Origin: Roseateles sp.
GTDB taxonomy: Bacteria > Pseudomonadota > Gammaproteobacteria > Burkholderiales > Burkholderiaceae_C
DNA length: 32,515 nucleotides
Direction of reading: 5' to 3'
Assembly (NCBI RefSeq): GCF_019237615.1
Contig: NZ_JAFAGT010000068.1
Coordinates: forward strand, 1 to 32,515
Position numbers and translations under genes: made by a program. Position 1 is the first letter of the stretch, and every line of letters starts with the position of its first letter. This document shows, piece by piece, positions 1-10,327 of the stretch. The notes beneath the pieces were generated by a model. The model searched no databases and was not told the DNA's origin. It saw only the letters and a program-made list of their open reading frames with translations.

Positions 1-142
1 ACGCAAGGAGCGCATCCAGAGGACCGAAACAGACAGCGCAACGATCAAATCGCGACGGCAATCAAACCAGCTCGCCGAAATGACCTCCGGCGACGATTGC
101 CGGGGGCCTGTCGTTAGCGCAAAACTTCTGCCGCGCGGGCAC

Positions 143-1636
143 CTAGACGGCCATGCGCTCCGGCGCCACATAGAAGCGCCGGAAGGTCTCGAAGTCCATC
201 GTGTCGGCCGCCTCGATGCGGGCCTGCCCGGCCAGGGACTCGGCCGCCATCTTCTCGAAGCGGCGCTGCAGCGCATCCGTGAACGGCAGGGCCAGCAGGG
301 CCGCTCGCGTCACGTCGCTCTGGCGGCGGATGAAGCCGACATAGCTGTCGTCGAAGTCCTGGGCCATGGCGGCCAGCACGCGGGCCGAGGGGCAGAGCTC
401 GGGTCGCTGCAGTCGCTCGGCCACGCGGCCCAGCGCCGCACGGTAGGCGGTGCCGCCGTGGACCGCGTCCAGCGCCTCGGCCTGCACGGCGCATGCCGCC
501 AGGATCTCGGCGGCCCAGTCGGACAAGGACCGCTCGCCGCCACGCCAATGCTCCAGCCGAAGGCCCGGCTCGCGGCCGCGGGCGGCGACGTGGTGCTGGT
601 TGCGGGCGTTCGCCGCGATCTCCTCCGGCGTGTCGTCGGGACTGTCGCTCTTCAGGCAGTGCAGCAAGAAGGCATCGAGCACGCGCATGGTGTCGGCGCC
701 TATGCCCAGCGGCTCGAAGGGGTCCAGGTCCATCAGCCGCACCTCGATGTACTCGACGCCCCGCTCGCGCAGCGCATGCAGCGGCCGCTCGCCGGAGCGG
801 ATCACGCGCTTGGCGCGTATGGTGCTGTAAAACTCGTTCTCGATCTGCAGCAGGCTGGTGGAGAGCTGGTTGTAGTCGCCGCCAGGCGTCTGCACGCCTA
901 TGGCCTCGTAGGGTCCGTAGGGCCGGCTCAGCGCCGCCTGCAGCGAGGCCGCGTAGCTCTCCAGGCAGTTGTAGCTGACGGCGATGCTGGACTGCGCGTC
1001 GCTCTGGTAGCCCAGGCGCCCCATGCGCAGCGATGTCGCATGCGGCAGGTAGAGGGTGCGGCCCGAGAGGCGCTGCAGGCCATGCTCGCGGCCGGCGACG
1101 AAGCTCTCGCACAGCGCCGGACTGGCGCCGAACAGGTAGAGCAGCAGCCAGCCCTCGCGACGGAAGTTGCGGATGGCGCCGAGATAGCCCTCGGTCGATA
1201 CGCCCGGCAGCGACCAGTTGTAGTGGATGCCCGAGATGGTCTGCATGCGCCGGCCATAGCGCTGGCCCAGGCCCATGCGGTAGACGCTCTTGGCGCGGCC
1301 GACGTTGCTGTGCCCGTAGCGGCCGATGGGGATGGTCTCGTCGGCCGGCAGGCCGCAGGGCATGGAGCCCACCCACAGGCGCTCGTCGGCAAGGGCGCGG
1401 TAGACCGCCTGGTGGATCTCCGTCAACTCCTGCAGGCAGTCCTCGACCCCGGCATGCACGCCGGTGATGAGTTCCAGCTGCGACTCGCTGTAGTCCGTCG
1501 TGATGTGCGGGTGCGTCAGCGCGGCACCTAGCGCGATCGGGTGCGGCGTCAGCGCCAGGCTCCCGTTGGGCAGGGCGCGCAGGCTTTCCTTTTCGATGCC
1601 GCGGCGGATGCCGAGCAATGTCTCGTTGTTGTCCAT
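143..1636 (-). CDS. gshA: Glutamate-cysteine ligase
   Basis: Catalyses the first step of glutathione synthesis, the ATP-dependent joining of glutamate and cysteine in the cytoplasm. The 497-residue protein reads like proteobacterial GshA from end to end: it opens with GIRRGIEKESLR, followed by ITTDYSESQLELIT near residue 50 and GIHYNWS near residue 135, all typical of the glutamate and ATP binding regions. Length is close to the roughly 515 residues of the enterobacterial enzyme, so it looks complete. The ATG at 1636 is chosen because the family's conserved N-terminus starts a few residues later; no strong ribosome binding site is visible. It lies 41 nt downstream of the SulP gene on the same strand and may be the last gene of that transcript. 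Identification is by pattern recognition and is confident. Confidence 0.95.
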   Translation of the reverse strand: MDNNETLLGIRRGIEKESLRALPNGSLALTPHPIALGAALTHPHITTDYSESQLELITGVHAGVEDCLQELTEIHQAVYRALADERLWVGSMPCGLPADETIPIGRYGHSNVGRAKSVYRMGLGQRYGRRMQTISGIHYNWSLPGVSTEGYLGAIRNFRREGWLLLYLFGASPALCESFVAGREHGLQRLSGRTLYLPHATSLRMGRLGYQSDAQSSIAVSYNCLESYAASLQAALSRPYGPYEAIGVQTPGGDYNQLSTSLLQIENEFYSTIRAKRVIRSGERPLHALRERGVEYIEVRLMDLDPFEPLGIGADTMRVLDAFLLHCLKSDSPDDTPEEIAANARNQHHVAARGREPGLRLEHWRGGERSLSDWAAEILAACAVQAEALDAVHGGTAYRAALGRVAERLQRPELCPSARVLAAMAQDFDDSYVGFIRRQSDVTRAALLALPFTDALQRRFEKMAAESLAGQARIEAADTMDFETFRRFYVAPERMAV

Positions 1637-1677
1637 GGCGTCTGGGCTGCTGGGCGCGACACGGTAGCAGAACAGCG

Positions 1678-3375
1678 CTACAGCTGCCCGGGGGCGTCGT
1701 GGTCGGCCAGACTGGGCCTCAGGGCATGTTCGCCGGCCTGTATGCCCTCGTGATGACTGAGGTAGAGCGACACGTCGTAGCGCTCCAGCCAGCCGACGGC
1801 CTGCAGCCGGTCCAGCACCGGCCCCTTGACCTCGGAGAACTCAAGCCGCAGGCCTTCCGCCGCCAGCGTCGCGTGCAGCTCCTGCAGCGCCGTCAGGCCG
1901 GACACGTCGATGTGGTTGACCGGCGCCATCAGCATCAGCACGCGGGCCGGCGCGCCGACCCGCTCGCGGTGCTCGCGCACACGGGCCAGCACGGCGTCGC
2001 CCAGGCCGCGGGCATTGGTGAACACCAGGCTCTCGTCCACGCGCAGCCCGACGACCTCGGCCCGGCACTCGACCGCATAGCGCTCGACGTTGCGGTAATG
2101 CTGGGTGCCCGGCACGCGCCCGATGCGTGCGACATGCGGCCGCGCGGTGCGCTGGATCAGCAGCGCGACGGAGCCGACCACGCCCAGCGCCAGCGCCAGA
2201 CCGATGCTCCACAGCAGCACGGCGGCAGTGACGGCCAGCATCAGCAGCCCCTCGGCGCGCGCATAGCGCCAGGCCTCGCGGTAGGGCTGCAGCGAGAAGC
2301 CGCCCAGCACGGCCACGACGATGGTGGCCGCCAGCACCGGCTTGGGCAGGTGGGCCAGCGGCTCGGCCAGCAGCAGCATGGCCAGGAACATGAAGACGGC
2401 GACGAAGACCAGGCTCCAGCGGCTGCGCGAGCCGGCCTCGTGCAGCAGGATGCTGCGCGAGAAGCTGCCCGCCACCGGCATGCCGCCGCTGACCGATGCG
2501 ACCAGGTTGGCCGCCGCGAGGCCGCGCATCTCGGCCGCCGGCGACAGCTTCTCGCCGCGGCGCTGCGCCAGCGACTCCGACACCGCGAGGCTGGACACGA
2601 AGCCCATCAGCGCGACCAGCGCCGCAGCCGGCAGCAGCTGCAGCCACAGCGCCGCGTCGAGCAGCGGCAGGCCCAGCGGCAGAGCCAGCGACGGCAGCGC
2701 GCCCACCTGGGCCACGTTGCGGGCGGCCGGCGTGAGGGCCGAGAGCGCCATCGCCGCGATCAGCAGCAGCAACGGCGCGAGCCGGGCCAGCAGCCGCGAA
2801 CCCACGCGTCGCGACGCCAGCAGCAGCACGATCGCGAGGCCGCCCCAGGCCGTGCTCGCCGGCCCCCAGCCGCCATGCACGGCCGAGACCAGCAGGTCAG
2901 GCAGCGTGAAGCCGGCCGCCGCGCTGCCCAGCAGCACCGGCAGCTGGCCGGCCGCGATCATCAGCGTCGCCCCGTTCTCGAAACCGCGCAGCGCCGGCAG
3001 CGACAGCAGCGACGCCAGCGCGTCCAGCCGCAGCAGCGCGGCGAGCGCGAGCACCAGGCCCACCTCGGCCGCGAGCACCAGCGCGCCTTCCGTGGGGCTG
3101 ACGCCCGCCGGCAGGCCGCCCAGGGCTTGGGCAATCATCAGCGCCAGCACCGCCACCGGGCCCAGGCCCAGCACGGGGCTGGAACCCAGCGCCGCATAGG
3201 CGAGCAGCGGCAGCAGGCTGGCGTACAGGCCTACCTGCGGGGGCAGGCCGGCCAGCATCGCATAGGCCAGGCTCTGCGGAATCAGCAGCACGGCGACGAC
3301 GGCACCGGCCATCAGGTCGGCGCGCCAGGTGGCGTTGAGTTTCAGCATGGGAGCGGAAGTATCGGCGGCACTCAC
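1678..3375 (-). CDS. SulP family anion transporter with STAS domain
   Basis: Inner-membrane SLC26/SulP-type transporter, a family that moves sulfate, bicarbonate or other anions. The N-terminal two thirds is a string of hydrophobic helices and contains the family signature region (DLMAGAVVAVLLIPQSLAYA and LPPQVGLYASLLP). The last ~130 residues form a soluble STAS domain, with HIDVSGLTALQEL corresponding to the conserved loop of that domain. The exact anion cannot be told from sequence. The frame opens with a GTG at 3375; an ATG at 3348, nine residues in, is an equally plausible start and neither has a clear ribosome binding site. The gene follows the Bug-type binding protein by 27 nt and precedes gshA by 41 nt. 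A sulfate/cysteine link with gshA is an attractive idea but only inference. Confidence 0.88.
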   Translation of the reverse strand: MSAADTSAPMLKLNATWRADLMAGAVVAVLLIPQSLAYAMLAGLPPQVGLYASLLPLLAYAALGSSPVLGLGPVAVLALMIAQALGGLPAGVSPTEGALVLAAEVGLVLALAALLRLDALASLLSLPALRGFENGATLMIAAGQLPVLLGSAAAGFTLPDLLVSAVHGGWGPASTAWGGLAIVLLLASRRVGSRLLARLAPLLLLIAAMALSALTPAARNVAQVGALPSLALPLGLPLLDAALWLQLLPAAALVALMGFVSSLAVSESLAQRRGEKLSPAAEMRGLAAANLVASVSGGMPVAGSFSRSILLHEAGSRSRWSLVFVAVFMFLAMLLLAEPLAHLPKPVLAATIVVAVLGGFSLQPYREAWRYARAEGLLMLAVTAAVLLWSIGLALALGVVGSVALLIQRTARPHVARIGRVPGTQHYRNVERYAVECRAEVVGLRVDESLVFTNARGLGDAVLARVREHRERVGAPARVLMLMAPVNHIDVSGLTALQELHATLAAEGLRLEFSEVKGPVLDRLQAVGWLERYDVSLYLSHHEGIQAGEHALRPSLADHDAPGQL

Positions 3376-3402
3376 GGCAAGAACCCGCCTGTGCGGTAGG
3401 CG

Positions 3403-4389
3403 TCAGCGATCGACCTTGATGCCCGACAGCCGCACCACGCGCGCCCATTTCTCGGTCTCGGCGGCGATGAGGGCGGCGAAGCTGGCGGCACCGCTGCCAT
3501 GCACCAGCATGCCGCGATGGGTCAGGCGCTCGCGCAGCACGGTGCCGGCGAGCGACGCGACGCTGTCGCGCTGCAGGCGGGCCAGTTGCTCGGCCGGCTG
3601 GTTGCTGGGCGCGAACAGGCCGACCCAGGCGCTGGCCTCATAGCCCTTCAGCGCCGGGCCGCCGGCCTCCTCGACGGTGGGCAGGTCCGGCAGGCTGGGG
3701 CTGCGGCGCGCGCTCGTGACGCCCAGGGCCAGCAGCTTGCCGGCCTTGATCTGCGGCAGCGCCGTGGGCAGGCTGTTGAACATCAGGTCCATGTTGCCGG
3801 CGATGACGTCCTGCTGCGCCGAGGCCGTGCTGCGATAGGGGAAATGCAGCATGTAGGTCTGGGTCAGGCGTTTGAACAGCTCGCCGGCCAGATGCGAGGG
3901 GTTGCCGTTGCCGCCCGAGGCGATGTGCAGCCGGCCGGGCTGGGCCGCGGCGGCATGCACGAGGTCGGCGAGCTTGCGCACGCCCAGGGCCTGGGCGACG
4001 GCCGGATTCATGACCAGGACCAGGGGCACGGTCGCGACCAGGCAGACGGGCGCGAAGTCCTTCACCGGGTCGTAGGGCAGGCGGCGCGACAGCAGCGGAT
4101 TGATGACGTGCGTGCCGACGCTGCCCATCAGCAGCGTGTGACCGTCGGTGGCGCTGGCGACCTCGGCGCTGCCGATGTTGCCGTCGGCGCCGGGCTGGTT
4201 GTCGACGAGGACGGGCTGGCCCAGGCGCCGCTGCAGCTCGGGCGCGAGCAGGCGCGAGGCGACGTCGGCGGCGCCACCGGTGGGGTAGGGCACGACCAGG
4301 CGCAGCGGCCGCGCAGGCCAGGACTGTGCGGACACCGACGAGGTAGCCAGCCAAAGCAGCAGGCCGCGGCGTTGCAAAAGGGCGCTCAT
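3403..4389 (-). CDS. Bug-family (TctC-like) periplasmic solute-binding protein
   Basis: Tripartite tricarboxylate transporter receptor-type protein, a family greatly expanded in Burkholderiales that binds carboxylates and other small organic ligands in the periplasm. A short signal peptide (hydrophobic LLLWLATSSVSAQS) is followed by the family hallmarks RPLRLVVPYPTGGAADVASR, VVDN-like VLVDNQPGADGNIG and the FPYRSTASAQQDVIAGNMDLMF segment. At 328 residues it has the normal family length. No TctA or TctB membrane genes lie next to it, which is usual for orphan Bug proteins. Its ATG overlaps the TGA of the upstream GGDEF gene by 4 nt (4386-4389), so it is probably translationally coupled to it. 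That coupling suggests, without proof, that ligand capture by this protein may feed the neighbouring cyclases. The ligand is unknown. Confidence 0.9.
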   Translation of the reverse strand: MSALLQRRGLLLWLATSSVSAQSWPARPLRLVVPYPTGGAADVASRLLAPELQRRLGQPVLVDNQPGADGNIGSAEVASATDGHTLLMGSVGTHVINPLLSRRLPYDPVKDFAPVCLVATVPLVLVMNPAVAQALGVRKLADLVHAAAAQPGRLHIASGGNGNPSHLAGELFKRLTQTYMLHFPYRSTASAQQDVIAGNMDLMFNSLPTALPQIKAGKLLALGVTSARRSPSLPDLPTVEEAGGPALKGYEASAWVGLFAPSNQPAEQLARLQRDSVASLAGTVLRERLTHRGMLVHGSGAASFAALIAAETEKWARVVRLSGIKVDR

Positions 4390-6440
4390 GACGGACCGGG
4401 CAATTGTCGGAGTTGGACCTGGCCGTTGATACAGGCGGCGTCGAAGTCTTGCAGCAGGGCCGCAAGCATATTCGCGTCCGGGGCCTCCACGGCCGTGATG
4501 CCGACGCCGCGGTTGCGCCCCTCGGCCTTGGCCTTGTAGAGCACCATGTCGGCCCAGTTGACGGCCTGCTCCCAGTGCAGGCGCAGCGCCGGCGCGGCCG
4601 AACCGTCCGAACCGCCGATGGGGAAACTCGCGAAGCCGATGGAGGCGGTGATGCGCAGCGGCCCCGTGGGCGTCTCGACCGGCTGGCCACCGATGCCGCG
4701 CAGGATGCGCTCGGCCATCAGCGCGAGGTCGCCGCCGGGCAGCGCCGGCGCGAAGACGAGGAACTCCTCGCCGCCCCAGCGCACGACGAGGTCGGTGTCG
4801 CGCACGGCCGCGCGGATGCGGCGGCTGACCTCCACGATGACGGCGTCGCCGGCGGCATGGCCATGCCAGTCGTTGACGTTCTTGAAGTGATCGATGTCGA
4901 TCATCATCAGCGCGCCCTGGAAGCCTTCGGTCTTCTCCTCGCGGGCGCGCTGGTCCATGACGGCCAGGAAGTGGCGCCGGTTGGACAGGTCGGTCAGCGG
5001 GTCGCGCTCGCTCTGCGCGCGCAGCAGGCTCTGGTTGGCCGTGAGGCGCGCCTGGGCACGGCGCATGCGCAGCAGAGTGACGCCGATCAGCGCGATGGAC
5101 AGCAGCAGCAGCGCGCCGACAGCCAGCCCCACCTTCTGCGCCAGCAGGCGGTTCGCCAGCTGCTGGTCCTTGAGCTGGCCGTCGCGGGCCAGCAGATCGA
5201 GGTCGCGCCGCTTGGCGGCGCTGTCGTACTTGCGGCCCAGTTCCTCCAGCGCGGCGGCTCGGTTGCGCTCGTTGGCGCGCGCGGTCAGCTCGCGCTCACC
5301 GTGCAGGGCGGCCAGCGCCTCCTTGTACTGGCCGGCCTCGGCCCAGGTGTCGGCAAGCTCGCGCAGCTCGCGGGCTCGCGGCACCAGGTCGGCCGGGTCC
5401 ATGCCGAACTCGTCGACCTTGGCGAGCTCCTGGCGCGCCTGCTCGAACTGGCGCAGCTTGATGTAGGCGACGGCAAGGTTGTGGTGCAGGTTGCGCTCGT
5501 AGTAGCGGTCGCCGAAGCGCTGCAGCACCGGCATGGCGCGCTGGCCGGCGGCGAGCGCCTCCTTCAGCAGCCCCAGGTGCATGTAGGAGTCGACGAGATT
5601 GGAGCGCAGCTGCGCGGCGAGGTGGGGCGCATCGGCCTGCTCGGCCAGTTGCAGTGCCGCCTCGACGGCTGCGCGCGAAGCCGGCATGTCGCGTGCTCGG
5701 CGCTCGACGACGGCCTCGTAGTTGCGCACCCGCGCGGCGGCCACGAGATCGCCCTGGGCCTCGGCTTCGGCGGCCCGCAGCTCGGCACGCGCGGCATCCA
5801 TGCGGTCCTGCGCCTGCAGCGTGACGGCCAGCATGCCTTGGCTGAGCGCGACCAGGTGCCTGTCCTCGCCGGCGCGTGCCAGGGCCAGCGCGCGCCTGAC
5901 GCCGGCCTCTGCGAGGACGAAGGCACCCTGCGCGAATTGCTCGCGCTGCAGGATGCGCAAGGCATCCCAGGCGCTGCGGAAGTCGCAACCCTGCTCGCGC
6001 ACCGCGCGCCGCTCGTCGCCGGCCGGGCAGCGCCCGTCCAGGCCGGCCAGCGCGCGCGCAGCCAGCGCGCCGGCGGGCTTGCCGGCCCGCTCCTGCGTCA
6101 ACGCACGCAGCAGCCAGCTGCGCTCCACGCCGTCCTCGCGCGCCTTCAGCTGCACGGCGATGGCGTCGGCGGCCTCGATCTGGCCCGCATGCAGCAGCAC
6201 GCGGCCGCGCGCCATCAGCCAGGCCGCCTCGCGCGGCTGACCGGGCCCGGCGTACGCGGGCCAGCGCTGCGCCAGTTCGGCCAGCATGGCCTCGGGGGCG
6301 TCGAAGGCGCGGCGTGCGATGTTGGCCAGCAGGCCGTCCTCGGCCGCCGGGTCGGCACCGGCACCGGCACCGGCACCGGCACCGGCACTTGCGCCGGCCA
6401 GGGCCAGCGCCAGCAGCAGTGCAGTCGCGAGCCTCTTCAT
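4386..6440 (-). CDS. Membrane-bound TPR-like/GGDEF diguanylate cyclase (second of pair)
   Basis: Predicted diguanylate cyclase making cyclic di-GMP from two GTP. The chosen ATG at 6440 gives 684 residues beginning MKRLATALLLALALAGASA, a clear signal peptide; the open frame continues further upstream but only antisense to the preceding gene. An Ala-Gly repeat follows the signal. Residues ~40-410 are helical repeats that look TPR-like and would lie in the periplasm, a single transmembrane helix sits at ~438-458, and the cytoplasmic GGDEF domain starts near 485. The active site is GGEEF at ~556, and an RxxD inhibitory site (RDTD) lies five residues before it, so the enzyme should be active and product-inhibited. 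It overlaps the upstream paralog by 4 nt and the downstream Bug gene by 4 nt. The N-terminal input domain is not a family I can name exactly. Confidence 0.88.
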   Translation of the reverse strand: MKRLATALLLALALAGASAGAGAGAGAGADPAAEDGLLANIARRAFDAPEAMLAELAQRWPAYAGPGQPREAAWLMARGRVLLHAGQIEAADAIAVQLKAREDGVERSWLLRALTQERAGKPAGALAARALAGLDGRCPAGDERRAVREQGCDFRSAWDALRILQREQFAQGAFVLAEAGVRRALALARAGEDRHLVALSQGMLAVTLQAQDRMDAARAELRAAEAEAQGDLVAAARVRNYEAVVERRARDMPASRAAVEAALQLAEQADAPHLAAQLRSNLVDSYMHLGLLKEALAAGQRAMPVLQRFGDRYYERNLHHNLAVAYIKLRQFEQARQELAKVDEFGMDPADLVPRARELRELADTWAEAGQYKEALAALHGERELTARANERNRAAALEELGRKYDSAAKRRDLDLLARDGQLKDQQLANRLLAQKVGLAVGALLLLSIALIGVTLLRMRRAQARLTANQSLLRAQSERDPLTDLSNRRHFLAVMDQRAREEKTEGFQGALMMIDIDHFKNVNDWHGHAAGDAVIVEVSRRIRAAVRDTDLVVRWGGEEFLVFAPALPGGDLALMAERILRGIGGQPVETPTGPLRITASIGFASFPIGGSDGSAAPALRLHWEQAVNWADMVLYKAKAEGRNRGVGITAVEAPDANMLAALLQDFDAACINGQVQLRQLPGPS
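6354..6388. repeat. Hexanucleotide tandem repeat (GGCACC, 5 full units plus 5 nt)
   Basis: Perfect head-to-tail copies of GGCACC on the plus strand. Read on the minus strand inside the cyclase gene they encode alternating Ala-Gly just after the signal peptide. Because the unit is six bases, gain or loss of copies changes linker length without shifting the frame. Confidence 0.95.
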
Positions 6441-8503
6441 GCGCCCACCTCGGCCGGGCGGATGGCGCCGGGGCCGCTCAGCACCTGCAGGCCCACGCGC
6501 CCTTCGCCCCAGGCGGCCTCCAGCCGCGCCGTCAGCTCGGCGGCGGCCAGCGGGTCCACGGCGTCGATGCGCTCGACGCCATAGGCCTTGTTGCGGCCAT
6601 GCGCCTTGGCGAGGTACATGACGGTGTCGACCAGGTCGATGGCGCGCTCCCAGGTCAGGCGCAGCCCATGCGGCGGCACGGGCAGGCTGACGAAGCCGAT
6701 GGAGGCGGTGACGGGAACGTCGCGCCCGTCGTGCCGTACCGGCTGGCCGGCAATGAGGTCCAGCAGGCGCTGCGCGAGCTGGGATGCGAACAGCCCTTCG
6801 CGGCTGCGCGCGACGATGAGGAACTCCTCGCCGCCCCAGCGCACGATGAGGTCGTCGTCGCGCACCGCCTGGCGCAGCCGGCCGGCGATGTCGATGAGGA
6901 CGGCATCGCCGGCTGCGTGGCCGAAGGCATCGTTGATGCGCTTGAAGTGGTCGATGTCGATCAGGAAGACGCTGGCCGCCAGGCCCTCGCCGCCGGACAG
7001 GCTCTTGATCGCGGCCTGGAAGTGGCGACGGTTGGCCAGGCCGGTCAGCGGGTCGGTCTCGCTCTGGCGCTTCAGCGAGGCGTTGCTGTGGGCCAGCGCC
7101 TCGTTGGTGCGGCGCACGCGTCGGAAGGATTGGTAGAGCAGACCCAGAGACACCAGCACGCAGCCGCCCAGGGCGGCCCACAGCATCAGCGCAAGGTTGC
7201 GCTGGTGGACCTGCTCGGCCTTGAGCGCGTTGTCGCGGTTGAGCAGCTCGATGCCGCGGGCGCGCTGCTCGGCGTCCTGGCGCTCCTGGGCCTCCAGCAG
7301 CAGCTTGCGCGTCTCGTCGCGCAGCACGCGCTCGCCGACGCGGCGGTACTCGCGGTAGGCGTTGACGGCGCCGGCCTGGTCGCCGGCCTTCTCCAGGTAG
7401 CCGGCCAGTTCCTCCCAGCCGGCCGAGGCATAGGACAGCGCGCCCTGCTGCTCGTCCAGCATGATGCCGGCCCGCACGTCCTCGCGGCCCTCCGCGACGC
7501 GGCCCATGGCGATCTTGGCCAGGCCGATGTTGGACCGCGCGACGCTCTCGGCGCTGATGTTGCGCGTCGCGCGCGCCAGCGGCAGGGCCTGCTGGGCCAG
7601 TTCCAGCGCCCGCGCTGGATGCCCCTGGCGCAGGTGGTAGTCGGAGAAATTCGCCAGGCCCAGCGCGCGCACGGAGTCGGCACCGGCGCGCGTGGCCTGC
7701 TCCAGCGCATCGGAGTAGGCCTGCAGAGTGATGCTGGAGTCGCTGTCGTTGGCGTACAGGATGCCGCGCATCGTGTAGACGCGGTTCAGCGTCATCGGGT
7801 CGGGGTCCTTCAGGGCCTCCGCCTGCGCCTGGGCGATGAGCTGGCGCGCGCGCGCCGGCGTGTCGGCACGGTTGGACGTGAAGGCCAGGTCCACCAGCGT
7901 CAGCGCGACGCGCCAGGACTGGCCCATCTGCTCGGCCAGGCGCAGCGCCGAATGGCCGTAGTTCAGCGAGGCATCGAGCTCGCCCGAGTCGCCGCAGATG
8001 GCGGCGAGCTGGTCGTAATAGCGCCAGCGGAGCAGCGGCCCGGCCGCGCCGAGCTGGGTGGCATCGACAGCCAGCAACAGCTGGCGCGCCTCGCGCAGAT
8101 CGCCGTGGGCGCGCAGGTACTCGGCGCCGATGCTGGCGGCCGCGACGCCGGCGGCCGGGCGCAGCGGGCCGGCCGGCCAGTCTCGCAGCTGCTGGCCGAT
8201 CTGCTCGCTCAGCGCCCGCTCGCGCGCCAGCGCCGCCAGCCAGCCGCGCAGGGCCAGTACGTCGAGCTGGGCGGCGCTGCCGGCGGCCAGGCCCTGGGCG
8301 CGCGCACGCAGCTCCAGTTCGAGCTGGGCCGGCTTGGCGCGCGCGGCGCGCTCAATGTGCTCGATGTCGCGCGCCAGGCCGTCATCCTGTGCCACCGAGA
8401 CCACCGCCGCCGGCGCGTCGCCGCCGCCACCGCCCGGGGAGCAGGCGCACAGCAGCACCAGCGCCGCAAAGAGCGTGGATATTGAAACCAGGGAAAGCTG
8501 CAT
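6437..8503 (-). CDS. Membrane-bound TPR-like/GGDEF diguanylate cyclase (first of pair)
   Basis: Second predicted diguanylate cyclase with the same architecture as its downstream neighbour. The ATG at 8503 gives 688 residues starting MQLSLVSISTLFAALVLLCAC, a signal peptide that ends in a lipobox-like LCAC followed by a Gly-rich stretch, so this may be a lipoprotein. A helical-repeat region rich in Ala, Leu and Arg (TPR-like) occupies ~60-420, a transmembrane helix lies at ~437-457, a short coiled linker follows, and GGDEF begins near 482. The active-site GGEEF is at ~557 with an RxxD inhibitory site (RDDD) five residues before. An ATG 34 codons further upstream is possible but would put the signal peptide inside the protein. 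The two proteins match each other in domain spacing almost to the residue and are probably the product of tandem duplication. Confidence 0.87.
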   Translation of the reverse strand: MQLSLVSISTLFAALVLLCACSPGGGGGDAPAAVVSVAQDDGLARDIEHIERAARAKPAQLELELRARAQGLAAGSAAQLDVLALRGWLAALARERALSEQIGQQLRDWPAGPLRPAAGVAAASIGAEYLRAHGDLREARQLLLAVDATQLGAAGPLLRWRYYDQLAAICGDSGELDASLNYGHSALRLAEQMGQSWRVALTLVDLAFTSNRADTPARARQLIAQAQAEALKDPDPMTLNRVYTMRGILYANDSDSSITLQAYSDALEQATRAGADSVRALGLANFSDYHLRQGHPARALELAQQALPLARATRNISAESVARSNIGLAKIAMGRVAEGREDVRAGIMLDEQQGALSYASAGWEELAGYLEKAGDQAGAVNAYREYRRVGERVLRDETRKLLLEAQERQDAEQRARGIELLNRDNALKAEQVHQRNLALMLWAALGGCVLVSLGLLYQSFRRVRRTNEALAHSNASLKRQSETDPLTGLANRRHFQAAIKSLSGGEGLAASVFLIDIDHFKRINDAFGHAAGDAVLIDIAGRLRQAVRDDDLIVRWGGEEFLIVARSREGLFASQLAQRLLDLIAGQPVRHDGRDVPVTASIGFVSLPVPPHGLRLTWERAIDLVDTVMYLAKAHGRNKAYGVERIDAVDPLAAAELTARLEAAWGEGRVGLQVLSGPGAIRPAEVGA

Positions 8504-8631
8504 CGGGTCGACAGCGGAACGATCATGCCGCCCCGCAGCGGCGATTTCAGCGCGCTTCGGGAGGCCAGCCGCTGATGACATGCCCGAGGACCGTTGAAAT
8601 TGCACGCCTGTGCGGAATCGACTCGTTACAT

Positions 8632-10323
<1,692 letters not shown>

Positions 10324-10327
10324 GGCT

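Noticed and set aside
87-103. CCGGC/GCCGG hairpin after gshA
   Set aside because: Five-bp stem, no T-tract on the minus-strand side; too weak to call a terminator.
1-142. Possible gene start at the left edge (ATG at 15 on the minus strand)
   Set aside because: Only five codons before the edge and no ribosome binding site; cannot be supported.
80-1531. Long plus-strand open frame over gshA
   Set aside because: Antisense shadow of a confidently recognised gene; composition is Arg/Ala/Gly-rich with no family features. High GC creates such frames throughout the window.
1618-3399. Gln/Arg-rich plus-strand frame over SulP
   Set aside because: Antisense reading of Leu/Ala codons gives artificial Gln/Arg richness.
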